Assembly: GCA_037042915.1 (NCBI GenBank)
Contig: CM073194.1
Span: 1,922,001 to 1,986,000, forward strand
Direction of reading: 5' to 3'
Source: Auricularia sp. M13
Taxonomy: Eukaryota > Basidiomycota > Agaricomycetes > Auriculariales > Auriculariaceae
DNA: 64,000 bases
Positions within the stretch are counted from its first letter, which is position 1; each line of letters opens with the position of its first letter. Below the pieces are notes generated by a model that was not told the DNA's origin, ran no database searches, and saw only the letters and a list, made by a program, of their open reading frames with translations. Shown one piece after another: positions 45,624-56,650 of the stretch. A program made the translations under genes and the position numbers.

Positions 45624-46913
45624 ATGCGTGCCCGCTTTCGGGAGCTCGCAACTTCGTCGCTCCTTTCTCACAATCTGCTTGCGGCGGCTCGCGAACAGAC
45701 GACGGTTTATGATGCCGGAACATCTTTGTGGGTCTCTGAAGGGCACGTCGCTGCCGTGCCCCTCTCGGGCCTGCGAGCATTCTGCTCAGACCCGTCTGTG
45801 TTACCTATCGGAGACGACCTACAAGCATACATTCTTTCGTCCTCTCAAGATGCCGTGAGCTTGAGATTCAATGGTAAAGCACTGTATTCTTTCTGAGTAA
45901 ATCGCGCGTTTGCGCTCATAGACGTTGACAGGATCCGCAGTAGCCGTCTTCGGTATTACGTTTGCGTACAACACTTGCGACGACGGAAAGAATCCGACAT
46001 TGGCGTCGCTGGAAGTTGCTCCAGCCCCGCCTCCTCCGCCAGATGGCGGTGGTGATCCTGAGGATCCGGTCCCGGCTCCCGATCCAGTGTGTGATGACTA
46101 TCCCGCACCTGTAGCAGACTGCAACGTCCTTCTTGCTCAGTGGACTGGTCTAGATAGCACAGACAGGCATCGCGTCTTCATCTCGACAACTGGTGCTAAA
46201 ATCGCCGTTCTCAGTGCTCGCGTTACTGAGGAAGCGAATGAATCCGACGGCCCCCTTAATGTACCAGCGACGCCGACGCTCATGCTGCCTACTACAACGT
46301 TATTGGCCACGTCAGAGGCGTCGCCTTTTTCCAAAACTCCACCAACTTCAGGTGCACAGTTTGCCACATTTTTTATCACGTGAATTATTGACCTTCACCT
46401 GGCTCAGTATCGCTGTTCAGCTCCCCCCAGGGGGCGACATCAGTCTCAGAGTCTGCACCGCTGGCTTCTGCCACTGCCTCCGGTCAGGCTGGGTACGGCA
46501 CACACCTCGGGCGCTCGTCTCAACGGGACCGTGTTATCGCGGCAGCAGTACTGGGTTGCGCTGCAGCGCTCGCCGCTGTATGCGGTGTGCTTTACACCCT
46601 GCATAGGCGACGTCAACGGCGTAGGATCTCGCCGCATAGAGTATTCTTGCCAGGAGCAATGATTCATCCGCGACGCTCACAGAAGCAGAGGAAAATGAAG
46701 ATGCTATTCCCCGAAGACCTCCCCGCTCTCATCACCAGTGCCTCTTCATCGGAGGAACACGGTGATTCCCTGAGCCGAGCAGCCAACGCCGCTGGGCTTA
46801 CGACAGAGGAGCTTCTTGCCTCTTTGAATCGTCTGCGAGATCAGGCAGCTGCGGGACAACTGAGTGGACCTTTGCGTCCCGTGACTCTTTCCCCGCCGAG
46901 CTACCAAGCTTGA
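45624..46913 (+). CDS. Type I membrane protein with C-terminal PPxY, copy 3 (PMP-3)
   Basis: Exons 45624-45873, 45932-46379, 46421-46913; 396 aa. Ectodomain TTVYDAGTSLWVS...AVSLRFNG|SAVAVFGITF, a proline-rich insert, then CNVLLAQWTGLDSTDRHRVF. Membrane span VIAAAVLGCAAALAAVCGVL with RRRQRRR after it. Tail with SQKQRKMKMLF, GLTTEELLASLNRLRDQA and terminal PPSYQA. The second intron (46380-46420) is only 41 nt and is needed to keep the stalk and the span in one frame. If it is not spliced, the protein stops before the membrane and would be secreted. The signal peptide is weak (LLSHNLLAAA). Confidence 0.75.
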
Positions 46914-47363
46914 ACGAGAGCGATCGGTTATCTTATTCACTATCCTTATTCGATATATAGTGCTGCATATGGTACTTACATCCATACATACAGTAGCCAC
47001 CTGTGGCCTCAATGAAAACAACGCTGTTTCTGGAAGTTGGTTCGCATGCATCGCCTCCGTCGCCGACGTAACCGAGTGACAGGCATTGCTCTCTAACTAA
47101 ACAGCACATGGCGGCCGAACGAGTGGATTGCATACGTTGCCTTGACTTTTCTGAAGAAGAGAGAAGGGATTTCCTACGATCCCTCAGCAGGAATGTATGT
47201 CCCCTGCAATTCGAGTTGCACCATACGGTCCATTACGGTGCCGCGACGCTTGCGCGCGGTGATACGCGCTGATTGTGCAAATGGCACAGCCTCGAGCGGT
47301 GCTCGGTTGTTTTGGCAATCGGACATTACTTGGGTGCGCCGCCAATGCCCGCCGCACATCACC
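46914..47363. other. Intergenic, PMP-3 to PMP-4
   Basis: 450 bp, same-strand spacer. Nothing recognised. Confidence 0.5.
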
Positions 47364-48628
47364 ATGTTCCTCCCTGTCACCCTGTCGGTCCAGCTGCTCG
47401 CGCTGTCTCTGGTGACAGTCCGCTCTGAGCCACAGACCATTCTTGCATCTGACAAGGCCTGGACACTCGCCGGCAATACGACGACCGTGACTCGAAGTCA
47501 GCTAAGCAGATTCTGCTCGCCGCCAGCTGGCCACGAGCAGGATCCCGCAATCATATCCAGCCCAATAAATGATGCCGGCATAAAGCAAGTTACCTTGCAC
47601 TTCACTGGTGTGTACACGAGTCACGACTAAACGTATAATGAGCCTGCGCTCACTCGAATACGTGCATTTCAGGTGCAACGGCTATTATATACGGCTCCAT
47701 CTTGACTGGAGACCCAATCAACGACTCCATAACCATCAATTTCGACGACGGCCATGCCAGTCAAGAGCCCGTTGATGATCGTGAAGGTGGCCTGCCGACA
47801 GCCAGTATCGACCCTTCAACTGGCGCCGCATGCGACGTTGTGCTCGCCACTATTGACTACGATTTTGGCTCTCACAGCGTCAGCATTTCAGTCGTGGATC
47901 AGCGGATTGCCATCTATAACGCCACGATTTTCGCCACGAATATACTCACAACTACCTCCAAACCGCCTTCGTCTACCACTGACCCACTTCCTTCGAGCTC
48001 GTCTCCTAATGGCCTACCACGGTCTTCCCTCTCGTCAACTTCGCCCTCGTTGTCAAGCATTGTTCCCAACTCTGCCATCACGCTGGGAACTACAAACCAG
48101 CAAGGCGACCGTCATTTTGGCGCCTCTCAGATACTTGCTATCGTACTTCCCTGTGTCCTCATTCCTCTGGCACTTATCTCGCTATCTCTCTGGTACCGGC
48201 GCTCACGCGCTCACAACTCAGCGTTACGTCCATATCTCGAAGAGTCGAGTCCATCTTCGGACGGAACGCCTGCGTCGGAGAAGGGTTTCTCGAATGGTGC
48301 AAATGCGCCATCCGTCACGTCGTACCCGGCATCGAGCAGCTCCACAGCGGCAGCGACATCTCGCTCAAAATGGAGTAGACTCGGACGGGCGCGAGAGACA
48401 GCGTACGAGGCCCCGGGCAACACCTCTGCACTGTTCGACTCCAGTGCCGCGGACGACGTCGCAACGGCAGACCCTGCACAGCTCATTGCTATTCAAAGAG
48501 CTGTGCGACAGGCCGGATTCTCCACTCAGGCACTATTAGATTCCCTGAACCGTGTGCGGGGGAGTACAGACCATGCTTCGCATGAAGATGCCACGAGCAC
48601 TGCTGCGCCCCCGCACTACGACGGGTAA
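47364..48628 (+). CDS. Type I membrane protein with C-terminal PPxY, copy 4 (PMP-4)
   Basis: Exons 47364-47607 and 47673-48628; 399 aa. Signal peptide MFLPVTLSVQLLALSLVTVRS. Divergent ectodomain (WTLAGNTTTVTRSQLSRFC...VTLHFTG|ATAIIYGSIL, then CDVVLATIDYDFGSHSVSIS), Ser/Thr-rich stalk, membrane span QILAIVLPCVLIPLALISLS. The tail lacks the KHxxVKxLF element but keeps GFSTQALLDSLNRVRG and ends PPHYDG. It is the most distant of the four, yet it retains the intron position and the terminal PPxY, so these are the most constrained parts of the family. Confidence 0.85.
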
Positions 48629-49272
48629 TTTAGTGTCCGCAAGAGGTTCAAACAGTCGATTTTGAACAATCATGCATGACCGCTAGTATAATAGTTATAC
48701 TGCTCATGAGACTCGGCACGCTATAGCATTCTGAATCCGGGCCTGCATCGAAATTACATATGTGAGACTCTATGGAAGGCAATGTTCCGGTACGACGTAC
48801 GAGTCGCAAATATGAGAAGCAGGCTGCCTAGCGCCGCCTTTGCCACAACAGTGCGACATCCGCACAGCACCCATCGCCCGCGGATCGCGCACATACTTGC
48901 CATAGCGCTACCGAGCGTGGAAGTCGTATTGTCGCTCATCTTTCTAGGGCGCTGGCTCCTCCATCGACGGCGCACGCGCATCTCGACGTCCGCGCGCATT
49001 CGGGCTTACACGGCGTCTGCACCGGCATAAGAAAATCCCAGACCCTTTGTTTGTTTCAGCTCTGGATAACTTCACCCGGACAAGCACATCACTGGCGGGA
49101 CGGCCACGGCATTCATCCCTTCGACCCTCGCAAGTAGTCGGGCACGCACTGGCACAGTAGCAATGCAGACACATCTTCACTTGTTGGTATTTTTACAGTA
49201 CATAGCTTGAGCAGGGCGTGGCAAAAAAGTCATCACTTCACAAGCATGCTAAACCTCCAGTCAACTAAGCAC
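48629..49272. other. Intergenic, PMP-4 to catalase
   Basis: Holds the membrane-span relic above and the catalase 3' UTR. Nothing else seen. Confidence 0.45.
48782..49030 (+). pseudogene. PMP relic: membrane-span fragment
   Basis: An 82-codon frame reading HRPRIAHILAIALPSVEVVL followed by a basic stretch (RWLLHRRRTRI). The hydrophobic segment plus basic stop-transfer resembles the span of PMP-4 (QILAIVLPCVLI). It has no ectodomain and no PPxY tail, so it looks like a decayed fifth copy. It could also be a chance frame. Confidence 0.45.
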
Positions 49273-51374
49273 TCATCCCTGCTTGAACTTGTACTTGGTG
49301 GACTCCGCGTGCGCGGCGGGCTTGACCGCGAGCGGCTTGACGGTGCTCACGCCGATCTTCTTCGCGATGCGGTCCGACATGTCCTGGTCGACGGCGGCGA
49401 AAACAGACACTGCACACACACAAATCAGTCAGAGGGAAAGGTGAGGGAGAGGAGAGGAGACATACGCTGGCGCGCCTGCACGTGCCCCACGGCATCCTTG
49501 AGGTGGCCCGCGACGTTGTTCACGAAGCGCTCCTTCGCGGCGTCGTCGAACACCTTCTGCCACAGCACGCGCGGCTGCTCGAAGTCCACTGCAGAGGGAG
49601 AAAAAATTAGTTTGGCGACGAGGAGGGAGTCTGAAGGAAGAAAGGGAGGAGACGCACGCTCGGTGATCTCAGACAGGTCGTAGATCGCGTTGCCGAGGAA
49701 GGTCTCGTGCTCCTCCGGGTTGAACGCGCGCGGCTTGTACGTCAGCGGCGCGATGGACGACTGGTAGTTCGGGCGCGGGCCCTGGTGCACGAACGTCTGC
49801 GGGCCGTCGCGCTCTGCGCGGTTTCGGCGTCAGCACCAGTGGAGACGGTAGAGATGCACGCACGGAAGTTCGCGACGGGCACGAGCGGCGCGTTAACCGG
49901 CAGCTGCTGGTAGTTGGCGCCCAGCCTATCCGAAAGTCAGACATCTCTTCAGTATTAAAACTGTGAAGACGTACCGATGGCGGTGGGTGTCGGGGTACGA
50001 GAACAGACGGCTCTGCAGCACGGGGTCGACGCTGGGCTCGATGCCGGGCACGGTATGGCTTGGCGAGAACGCGGCCTGCTCGATCTGTGCAAAGTAATTC
50101 TGCGGGTTCTCGTTGAGCACGAGCCGGCCGACCGGCCGGAGCGGGAACTCCTTGTGCGGCCAGATCTTCGTCAGGTCGAGGATGTTGTAGCGGAACTTTT
50201 CTGCTTGCTCAGGAGTCATCGTTTGCTATCGGAACAGCGTCAGATCTAGGATTAGATAGCGCGGGGAATGGGAGACGTACGACAAAGACCTCCCACTCCG
50301 GGAATTTGCCGTTCTCGATATCCTCGAAGAGCGTCTGGATGCCGTAGTCGGCGTTCTCGCCCGCAAGGCGAACGGCGTCCTCAGCGAGAATCGTCTGCAA
50401 TTTCATTAAGTGAATATTACGAGGACGAGGATCACAGAGGAGCGGCGCACCTTGAAGCCGCCCTTGACGCGCAGGTGCAGCTGGGTGTAGACGAACTTGC
50501 CCTGGGCGTTGATCCACTTGTACGTGTGGCCGGAGTAGCCGTGCATGTGGTGGTAGCCGTCTGGAATGCCGCGGTCGCCGAAGAGGAACATCACCTGGTG
50601 CACACTCTCCGGGTTCTGGCTGAGGTAGTCCCAGAACATCGTCGCATCTGGCCGCCCATCAGCAACTTGTCCCTCTGGACGACACAAAGATCTACACACC
50701 TTTCAAGTGTGTCTGCGGGTCGCGCTTCTGGGTGTGGATGAAGTGCGGGAACTTAGCCGGGTCGCGCAGGAAGAACACAGGCGTGTTGTTGAACACCTAA
50801 TATCAAGATCGCATCTTATCAGCATCGGCAGTCATCAATCGCCGCGGAGGGCGGACAAAGGCGCACCCAGTCCCAGTTGCCCTCGTCGGTCTTGATCTTG
50901 GTCGCGAAGCCGCGGGGGTCGCGCGCGGTGTCGGCCGAGCCGGACTCGCCGCCAACGGTCGAGAAGCGCACGACGGCGGGCGCCTTGTTGCCGACCTTGG
51001 AGAAAATCGACGCGCTGCTCAGGTCGGTCACGTCGTGCGTGACCTCGAAGTAGCCGAACGCGCCCGCACCCTTCGCGTGCACCACCTACGCAACTATCAG
51101 TCTAGATGTCTCACTTTATATTGACAACGCACACGCTCAGGGATGCGCTCGCGGTCAAAGTGCGCGAGGAGGTCGATGTGGTGGAAGTCTGCATTCCAGT
51201 GCGTAAGGTGAGATTCGCACATCCATCAAGATCGAGATATGGGCACCGACCCTGGATAAGCAGCGGGCCCCTACGCCCAAGACGGCCCGCGGCGTAGGGC
51301 TCCGCAACGGGCGCGCCGTTCGACGTCGTGTAGACCGCGCCGTCCTTCTTCTCAAAGACCTGCTTGGACGGCAT
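49273..51374 (-). CDS. Catalase (small-subunit, haem)
   Basis: Eleven exons: 51374-51251, 51188-51133, 51085-50867, 50796-50700, 50647-50451, 50394-50281, 50225-49975, 49925-49864, 49813-49658, 49588-49466, 49409-49273; 511 aa, the small-subunit size. It dismutates H2O2. Distal His about 63 in [13 protein letters not shown], distal Asn about 137 in [13 protein letters not shown], proximal haem Tyr about 346 in [17 protein letters not shown]-binding type sequence [15 protein letters not shown] follows the small-subunit clade. The C-terminus KYKFKQG is not a PTS1 tripeptide, so peroxisomal import by that route is not obvious. All splice sites are GT-AG. Confidence 0.96.
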
Positions 51375-52450
51375 CCTTCCTCTGAGTGGGTGTGGGTGTG
51401 TGGGTGAATGAGCGAGACGAAAGCAGCGCGGGCGGACCTCTAATAGGGGCTGCCCTATATGTGTGCTGCTGTTGGGAAATAACGAGAACCCGATTGGTTC
51501 GCGACGGGTGTTGGGTCCGGGTCCGAAGCCGTCCATTCCCACAATGTGTACTTGGTAGCTATGGCGGTAGAATGGCGTGCCGGCGCGGGAACCCCGTTTC
51601 TTCCTTCGCGGGTCGTCTGACTGATTTCTGCCGGTCATGTGAGCGCCCAGTGCCCGCGCGAACCCAACCCCAACCCCGCCCCCCATGCCGCCTTTGGTTG
51701 GCATCCTGGATGCTGAGTGAGACATACCGCCGAGGAATCACGAATGACTAACGGGCGTAACGTACGGTACGGTGCAGCGGGATGGGTGGTGCGAGAGATA
51801 TCGATGGCGGAGACGTCCGTCTGTCCATGCCATGCTTCGGGAAGGCAGCTTCATAATCCAGAGGTACGGCACAGGCAGCCAGGGCGTCAATTGCTCCCGC
51901 GTTGCCCCTATCAGACCCCGCACTTCCTTTCGCACGTGGCTAATCGGCAAGATCGAAGATCGACAATGCAACGTCGAGGGTGCCTGGATAAGAGAGAATC
52001 TCAGGATCAGCGCACTGAGTCAATGAGTGGGTCTTGGGACTATGTACGACACCAACAATTTGTACTCTAGGTTGTTATTACCCAATCTCGTGCCATCTCC
52101 GGGCGAGAAGTGAAGACCGGTGACCCGGTAGTTAGAGTACGGAGTGAACGGTACGCCACGTACTCCAATGAAGATGGGAGAGCGTTCAGGGAATCCGCGT
52201 CATGCAAGAGTCGGGAAATCGTACAAGCAAGGATTAAGCTCGAGGCGAACGTGTGCAGCAGGTGGATCTAGCTGCTGCACGCAATGGTGCCGCGCCATGC
52301 ACCGTTCGGCAGTGGAGATCGTGGACGGGCGAATCAGATTCTCTCAATATCTAATCTAAAAGTACTTCAAGGAGTCAGCCATCGGGCGATATAAAAGGGC
52401 GGTGTATAAGAATAAACACGCACCAGTATTTATTCGTCAAACCTCCAACT
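51375..52450. other. Intergenic, catalase promoter side
   Basis: 1.08 kb upstream of catalase. A TATAAAAG element on the plus strand (52391-52398) points into the 3' end of the MSS4-like gene and has no gene of its own that I can see. Confidence 0.45.
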
Positions 52451-53052
52451 TCAGGTGGAACGATACCCCACGCGGTCCGCGACCAACCAATATTCCGAGC
52501 CGCCTTCAAAGCACCACCCAAGTGGCCCGAGGTCGCACTCCGCGCACGCCAGTAATTTCTTATTGGGCACGCCGGGTGTGCTGGTAGGCACGGCCCGCGA
52601 GAAGCCTATGTTCTCGAATGCCATAGGATTCGGCGTGACGAGCCAGCATTCGACGTCCGGGGCGTCTGCGGGGAGCGCTGGGAGCGCCGGGTGCGGTGTA
52701 CGGTCCGCAGGCTCCAGCTATCATACCATGGAAATTGGTAAGAAATTCAATGAGTCTGCTGAACTATAAGACCCAACGAAACACTGCACACCTGCTGGAC
52801 GGCCACCCGCACCCACGACCCAACGCGGGCTTTCAGTATAACGCTGCCGCAGCCCTCGCGCGGGCAGAGCAGGTCGAACTTATTGCTTTGCGCTGCGCTT
52901 TTCTCGTTCGAGTCCGAATCTGAGCTCGGCCCAGCAACCAACAGCTCGTCGGACGACGCGAAGGACGACTTGAGCACGGCTACTGGTCGCGGGCGGCGCG
53001 ACGAGGCCTGCAGCGCAGCCCAGATGTCGGCTTGCTTGGGTTCGGACGACAT
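52451..53052 (-). CDS. MSS4/DSS4-type Rab chaperone (GEF-like)
   Basis: Exons 53052-52792, 52763-52727, 52677-52451; 174 aa. The zinc site of the family is visible: CPREGCG at 63-68 and CAEC at 144-147. The conserved core WLVTPNPMAFENIGFSRAV and ECDLGPLGW also match. These proteins bind nucleotide-free Rab GTPases of exocytic pathways and act as weak exchange factors or chaperones. The N-terminus is a serine-rich tail before the domain. The 37-nt middle exon rests on splice signals only (TTATAG acceptor, CATG|GTATGA donor) and is the weakest part. An upstream in-frame ATG would extend the N-terminus. Confidence 0.8.
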
Positions 53053-54208
53053 CGATGGCTGGAGCGGAAGAGGTGATTGCGGACCGGAGCCGACCGCAGT
53101 GCGCTCGGCGCTTCCGCTATCAACTCTTCTGACCACGAGTAGCTTGAAAAACATGAGGCTCTGCAAGATGAATGTAATACAGCTACATAATATGAGCTTG
53201 GGAGAGCGTGTTACCCATCCTTAGCACGAAGGGAGACATCGTTCTGGCGCCAGCAACTGCTCCGCACTGTGCAATTCTCCGGACGACGATTCCTGTGGGT
53301 AGCAAGTGGCTTGGCGTTATATAGATTTGAAAGCTGGCTACGCATTAAAGGTGACAGTAAGTCGATTCCGCGGAGGAAGTTTGGCCGTTTTGTTCGTCAA
53401 ACCTCAACGTCCGGACTCACAGCCTGGACCACAGTGCAAGGATCTCGACCTGAATTCCAAAAGACTTCAGGACATAGCTCAAGATTACGATGGAAGAAAT
53501 AAGAGACACTGAAGCAAAGTCAATTCATTTACAATACATCTGATTCCAGAATGTGCTCTAGCCACACCCTCTGTGCTCAAACTCTCCAAGAGCCCATGCG
53601 CCAAGTAGACTCACTATATCCATCGTCATGACATAGAAGACCTCTCAGGGTGTTTCTGCGGCGTCGGAGAAACCAAGTTGCGCACATGTGGGAGTGTTCA
53701 GGGTAGCGTCAGGGTCCCGCGCTGCCCTCGGGCGCCGGATTGAGGAGATTCCCCCGCGGCGCCGTCCTATGAAAAGCCTCGAACGACGCCCGCACAAAGA
53801 CCAGACATCGGGCGTCGCGCGCGCGGGTGATTGCCGCTGGTGAGTCTGTGATGTCATACGAGTGATTACGACAATCTTAGGTTCACGCCACCGCTGCTTT
53901 TGGCACAGTTCGAACTCAGCGTTACCCGGGATACCTGCGTGGGATCTTCCTGCGTTGGCTGTACCCTGGGCACAGGTAGGAGCAGGATATTGGGGTCGTT
54001 GCGGCCGACCGCGCCGAGGAGGGCGGTGTCGACTGTTTCACACAAGCGAGGCCAGGTACACGCGGACTCGGCTCGAATTGACGTGAAGGGATGGATCGAA
54101 GCGACATCAGCGAGCCATTCAAAAAAGGCGCGATCCTTAAAATCTGCTGCTAGAAGCTCCTCGACTCTCTCTCTCCCTCGCCTCTGCAGCTCCCTGTCGC
54201 TCGCAAAC
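53053..54208. other. Intergenic, MSS4-like to FOX-1
   Basis: 1.16 kb between divergent genes. No coding sequence or repeat recognised. Confidence 0.45.
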
Positions 54209-56156
54209 ATGCTTGCGCTGCCAGTGATGCGCCACCCATTGAGTCTGCTTGCCCTGGCGCTGTCCGCGCGTGCGTCGCTCGAGTATCTCAGCGTGTGCAA
54301 GGAGATCGCCGCCGCAGTCTCCAAGGAGAGCGGCGTGTTTTTTCCAGGTGTGCGGTCGCCGCGTGTCCTCCCTGCGGCCGAACGCATGCTGACAAATCGC
54401 TAATCGCAATAGGGGCGTTCACGTATGCGAAAGACGTCGCACACTGGGCGAGCTCGTCCTCCGCGACGGCAGCGTGCTCCGTCGAGCCTGGGACCGCGGC
54501 CGACGTCGGCATAGTCGTACGTTCCAGTTCTCTGTCCCCCATCTTTCACTGGCAGCCGCGTCTCACTCAGCCTGACACTATGCTCCAGCTGCAAATCATC
54601 GGGAAGAATCGCGCGTCGTTCGCCGTCAAGGGCGGCGGGCACGCGTCGAACCCGGGCTTCAGCTCGACGACGGGCGTGCACATCGCGATGTACCGCTTCG
54701 ACGCTGTGGAGTACGACGCGGCGCGCGGGACGGCGACGGTCGGCGCGGGGCTGATATGGGACGACGTATACGCCGCGCTGGAGCCGCACGGCGTCAACGT
54801 TGTCGGCGGCCGCGTGACGGGCGTGGGCGTCGCGGGATTCACGCTTGGCGGCGGTGCGTAGTTAGCGCGGTCGCAGTTTGCGTTTGCGTTTTGCTCCGTA
54901 CTGACTCCGAGGGATTGGATTTGTATTTGATCCACTAGGCTATTCGTGGCTATCGAACCAGCACGGTCTGACCGTCGACACCGTCGTCGGATACGAGCTC
55001 GTGACGCCCGATGGCACCGTGCGGAATGTCACGGCGAAGGACACGGACCTGTTTTGGGCACTAAAGGTACGTGCTGTGACGTCGTCTCGTGCTTGCGCTG
55101 GTGACGCTGTGGACTGAGATGCTGTTGCACACATAGGGCGGCGGCAACAATTTCGGTATCGTTACGCGGTTCACGCTCAAGACATTCCCTCAGGGCCAAG
55201 TCTGGGTGCGCGTCTATTTTCACGCAGACCAGCAGGTTCTCACTGTGAGAGAATAGGGCGGTCTCATCACCTATACTGCCGATAAACTCGCGGCCGTGCA
55301 AGACGCTGTGGTCCAGTTCCAAGCTGTGAATGACACCAAGGCTGCGGTCATCACCGCGTTCAATTTCCTGCTGGGAGGGGTGAGTGATCAACGTCCCTCT
55401 CACTGTTTTCTGAACTTGTGTTTCCAGGCTGGTGTCTCGCAATTGATCTTCTATGACGGCCCGACTCCACCTGCTGGCACATTCGACATGTTCTTGGACA
55501 TCCCGTCGTTTAGCAAGGACGTCTCTACGCGGTCGTTCTTGTCGCTTGTCAAATCCTCGCCTGCTAATGCGACTGCCGGGACCAGGTCCGCCCTATCTCT
55601 CACCTTGTCGTTGGGTTCGAGGCTTGCTGACTGCGGTGCAGAGCGGTGTTCAACACGGTCACAGTACCGGACTACACGACAGACCTGCTGAGCGCGATCG
55701 TTAATGAAACAGTCGTATGTGCACGCCTGCTGTCTCTGTGCCGATAATCTCATCATGCACGCTCTCGCGCAGCACTTCGGCCAATCCCTCTCCTTTGACA
55801 CCGGCCTCTTCATCTCATACGACGTTGAACCCTTCGCCCCGGGCTTCCTCCAACGTCCCCCGCGGACGTCCGACTCGGCCTTCCCGCCCGACCGCTCCGC
55901 GGGCGTGCCGCTCAACATCTACTACGCGTGGGGCGCGTCCGGCGCAGACGCCATTATGCAGGACGCCGCGCGTACAAGTGCCGCGCGTCTGCAGGCCCTC
56001 GTGGGCAACAAGAAGCTGCCGCGGTATCCCAACTACTCAATCACGGGAACGCCGCTGGCGGATATGTATGGCAATGGAGTGGATAGGCTCCGACGTGTTG
56101 CCCAGAGTGTCGACCCTGACAACGTCATGGGTCTTGCGGGAGGATTCAAGTTCTAA
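54209..56156 (+). CDS. Secreted FAD-linked oxidase, BBE-like, copy 1 (FOX-1)
   Basis: Nine exons: 54209-54347, 54413-54516, 54589-54853, 54939-55066, 55137-55205, 55257-55379, 55428-55585, 55642-55714, 55773-56156; 480 aa. Signal peptide (MRHPLSLLALALSARAS, second ATG at 54227). FAD-binding PCMH domain with SFAVKGGGHASNPGFSS (the His of GGGH is the usual flavin attachment site), VGAGLIWDDVY and GVGVAGFTLGGG; C-terminal BBE segment YPNYSITGTPLADMYG. The Cys of bicovalent enzymes (GxCPxVG) is replaced here (GGRVTGVG), so a single covalent link is expected. Such enzymes oxidise alcohols, sugars or alkaloids and release H2O2; substrate unknown. Confidence 0.9.
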
Positions 56157-56650
56157 TCTAATATAGAATCAGTGGACATTTACTGTAGCAGCCATACTTA
56201 CAATCCACACTCTTTAGTACGCAGTCTACGGTACACCTTGCATTAGGAATAGGATATCATTTAGCAATCAATGTTCGGGATTTTGGCTCAACCTTGCTCG
56301 TGAGAGAATGTGCTGAAAGTAAGGGTCGCAGTGTCGGAATTTGCGGTGACTGGTCAAACAAAATAAATTGGCAAGAAGATGGCGACAAAGGCAATTTGTG
56401 GCGGAGTTTGCACGTCCTTAGCTCTTGACGCTTGCTTGCGTACCATGGCATCCATCCATCTTACTGTACCCGCATGGCCACTGACGCAGGAGGGCCTGAA
56501 ATCATTGGCTTTGGCGCGCATCGTGAGAACCTCGGCGGCCACACCGAACTTCGCGATGGCCACCATCAAACGTCGACAAGGTAAATCCAGACGGCGACTC
56601 GAAGACGGGCAGCGTTGCCGAGGACTTGCGTCCTACGTTCTACTGTAACC
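56157..56650. other. Intergenic, FOX-1 to FOX-2
   Basis: 490 bp spacer between tandem copies. The spacer shows no obvious similarity to the upstream of FOX-1. Confidence 0.5.

Noticed and set aside
52391-52398. TATAAAAG on the plus strand before the 3' end of the MSS4-like gene
   Set aside because: No plus-strand gene follows; without transcript data a promoter claim is not supported.
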